DNA from: Eubacterium sp. TM05-53
GTDB lineage: Bacteria > Bacillota_I > Bacilli_A > Erysipelotrichales > Erysipelotrichaceae
NCBI RefSeq assembly: GCF_003436425.1
Contig: NZ_QSPK01000020.1
Location: 1 to 35,771, forward strand
Direction: 5' to 3'
DNA: 35,771 bases
Shown here: in pieces, positions 34,248-35,771 of the stretch
Layout: every line of letters begins with the position of its first letter
Position numbering within the stretch: position 1 is the first letter of the stretch
Program-made: the position numbers and the translations under genes
Notes under the pieces: generated by a model
The model's database searches: none
The model's input: the letters and a program-made list of their open reading frames with translations, nothing else
Told to the model about the DNA's origin: nothing

Positions 34248-35174
34248 TCATCCTTTCTTCTCTATCCCTCTTAGTTTGGCACTGTGCGCACGATTATTAT
34301 TCTCTAATTCTTCACTACTTGCTAAAACCGGCTTTCGATTCACCAGCTGATATTCTAAATTTTCTGTCCCCACTTGTGGCAACCGCTTATTTACCTTTTT
34401 GGCAACGGCCACCTCTTTAAAAATCTCTTTCACAATTCGATCCTCTAGAGAATGAAATGTAATTACTGCCATAATTCCATGTGGCTTCAACATCGTTAAG
34501 CCATCCTGTAATACGGTTTCTAACTGCTCTAATTCATGATTTACTTCAATGCGAATTGCCTGAAACGTCTGCTTTGCCGGATGCCCCTTCTTTCTTAGAA
34601 CAGCTGCCGGTAATGCCGATTTAATGACATCCACCAATTCAAATGTCGTTTCAATCGGTGCATTTTCCCTGGCACTACAGATTTTATTGGCAATCTTTAC
34701 CGCAAATGGCTCTTCACCATAACGTTTTAAAATACGAATCAAATCCTCCTTGTCATACGTATTTACTACTGCATAGGCATCTAATTCTTGTGACTGATCC
34801 ATACGCATATCTAATCGCGCATTCAAACGATAGCTAAACCCCCTTTGGCCATCATCAAATTGTGGACTCGATACACCAAGATCCATAAATATTCCATCTA
34901 CTAAAGTAACACCACGCTTGGCAAGTTCACTCTTTAAATTCTCAAATGGAGAATGGATCAAAGTGAAATTATCCCCTATTGCCTGCAAACGCGGTGTACT
35001 TTCATCAATCGCATTTTGATCACAATCAAACGCATATAAATGTCCGCTTGTTAAACGTTTCAAGATTTCACTACTATGTCCCCCTCGACCTAGTGTGCAA
35101 TCTACATAGATCCCATCTTCTTTTATTTGTAGCATGTCAATCGATTCATTCAATAATACACTAATATGTTCCAT
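34248..35174 (-). CDS. rsmH: 16S rRNA (cytosine1402-N4)-methyltransferase RsmH
   Basis: A 308-residue SAM-dependent methyltransferase that modifies C1402 of 16S rRNA. It begins with MEHISVLLNESIDML, then the SAM loop VDCTLGRGGHS, MDLGVSSPQFD, RGFSYRLNARLDMRMD and VITFHSLEDRIVK, all family signatures. It follows mraZ by 6 bp and ends in an ATGA overlap with ftsL's first ATG. Confidence 0.97.
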   Translation of the reverse strand: MEHISVLLNESIDMLQIKEDGIYVDCTLGRGGHSSEILKRLTSGHLYAFDCDQNAIDESTPRLQAIGDNFTLIHSPFENLKSELAKRGVTLVDGIFMDLGVSSPQFDDGQRGFSYRLNARLDMRMDQSQELDAYAVVNTYDKEDLIRILKRYGEEPFAVKIANKICSARENAPIETTFELVDVIKSALPAAVLRKKGHPAKQTFQAIRIEVNHELEQLETVLQDGLTMLKPHGIMAVITFHSLEDRIVKEIFKEVAVAKKVNKRLPQVGTENLEYQLVNRKPVLASSEELENNNRAHSAKLRGIEKKG

Positions 35175-35180
35175 TCATTA

Positions 35181-35612
35181 CTACCCCATAATTTCTGATA
35201 AGTGTTCCGCTGCCTCTTCAAAAGATGCACTCTGCTCTTCTTCTAAAGCTTCCCAACGCTCTTTAGACCAAATTTCCAAATGGTTGGCGACACCTATAAT
35301 CAAACATTCTTTTTCAAGTCCAGCCAAGGCGATTAAAGAGGATGGAATCAAAATTCGTCCCTGACTATCCATTTCACATTCTGCTGCTTTTGACAACATC
35401 ATACGCTGATACATACGCGCATCCTTATTTGTCGAAGGCAAAGTTGATAGCTTTTGATACACTTGCTGCCACTGCTCTACCGTATATACATACAGGCATC
35501 CATCAAGTCCTCGGTTTACGACAACATGTTCACCTAGTTCCTCACGAAACTTAGCTGGCATAATCAATCGCCCCTTACGATCTATGTTATGCGCGTATTC
35601 CCCCATGAACAT
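35181..35612 (-). CDS. mraZ: MraZ transcriptional regulator
   Basis: A 143-residue protein with two SpoVT/AbrB-like halves: GEYAHNIDRKGRLIMPAKFR (4-23) and the second repeat AAECEMDSQGRILIPSSL (about 76-93). MraZ forms rings and represses its own dcw operon through TGGGN repeats; only weak candidates (GTGGGGG and TGGGT upstream) are seen here. GGGGTG eight bases upstream sets the ATG. It is first in the division cluster block. No strong -35 is visible in 35640-35700. Confidence 0.95.
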   Translation of the reverse strand: MFMGEYAHNIDRKGRLIMPAKFREELGEHVVVNRGLDGCLYVYTVEQWQQVYQKLSTLPSTNKDARMYQRMMLSKAAECEMDSQGRILIPSSLIALAGLEKECLIIGVANHLEIWSKERWEALEEEQSASFEEAAEHLSEIMG

Positions 35613-35708
35613 GTGTCTTCACCCCCACTCTATGACACAATATGCTACTTTGTACCACTATAATACATCATTCCGTTCAAAAAGACCACAACATTATCAA
35701 AAAATGTA

Positions 35709-35771
35709 TTAATTTTTGTGAGTACCCATCTGATAACCCCTAGGAAATTTCAAGTCCTCTAGCCATGGCAT
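35709..35771 (-). CDS. Possible C-terminus of a gene running off the window
   Basis: A frame open to the window edge ends at TAA 35709, encoding KFPRGYQMGTHKN as its last residues. The composition resembles a real protein end, but 21 codons are too few to judge. It would be a gene upstream of mraZ, separated by about 97 bp. Confidence 0.25.
   Translation of the reverse strand: MPWLEDLKFPRGYQMGTHKN

Noticed and set aside
1..35771. CRISPR arrays, rRNA genes, prophage
   Set aside because: No regular repeat-spacer array, rRNA stretch, integrase or phage structural gene was seen.

Overview
The window is AT-rich DNA of a low-GC Gram-positive bacterium (Bacillota). The evidence is an LPXTG/sortase pilus operon, a dcw-type mraZ-rsmH-ftsL-PBP block, PASTA domains on the PBP, AGGAGG-type ribosome binding sites and many U-tailed hairpin terminators. 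The gene order and the divergent FtsA suggest an Erysipelotrichales-like gut Firmicute; this is inference, not proof. Almost all genes lie on the minus strand.

Region by region. 1-3.3 kb: a 45-residue membrane protein (minus) and a GH2 beta-galactosidase (plus). 3.4-8.8 kb: an accessory island of orphan antitoxins (HicB, DinJ), remnants of further copies of both, a pseudogene with two in-frame stops whose 3' tail also occurs 1.5 kb away, two AAA/OLD-like ATPase genes (one interrupted by a single in-frame TGA), and an S66-type peptidase lacking the usual serine nucleophile. 8.8-14.5 kb: a compact minus-strand operon (membrane protein, pepP, CpXC protein, galE, trpS, cupin). 14.5-16.4 kb: a HAD phosphatase (plus) converging on a Fic AMP-transferase (minus), with a 21-bp perfect hairpin between them. 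16.5-18.3 kb: a GIY-YIG protein and gltX. 18.338-19.944 kb: a complete 1607-bp IS4-family element with 25-bp inverted repeats and a 10-bp target duplication, inserted into the terminator loop of the neighbouring pilus operon. 19.95-25.3 kb: four-gene pilus operon (thioester/Cna-B adhesin, backbone pilin, class C sortase, basal pilin). 25.5 kb: tRNA-Gln(CUG) on plus, then a phased repeat region. 25.8-35.7 kb: ftsZ, ftsA, a membrane protein, an M18 aminopeptidase, an amino acid permease, a PASTA class B PBP, ftsL, rsmH and mraZ (all minus).

How genes work together: the pilus genes overlap by a few bases and are translationally coupled, and the sortase would polymerise the flanking pilins. mraZ-rsmH-ftsL-PBP and ftsA-ftsZ are two parts of the cell division cluster, here separated by a permease and a peptidase. 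GltX and the tRNA-Gln fit the indirect Glu-tRNA(Gln) route usual in Bacillota.

The most notable observations are the IS insertion centred on a terminator loop, the in-frame TGA in the ATPase, the decayed toxin-antitoxin/defence island with its regular operator-like repeats, the helically phased TGTCGGTAAT repeats upstream of the pilus operon, and an unexplained structured or relic segment at 6.95-7.1 kb.
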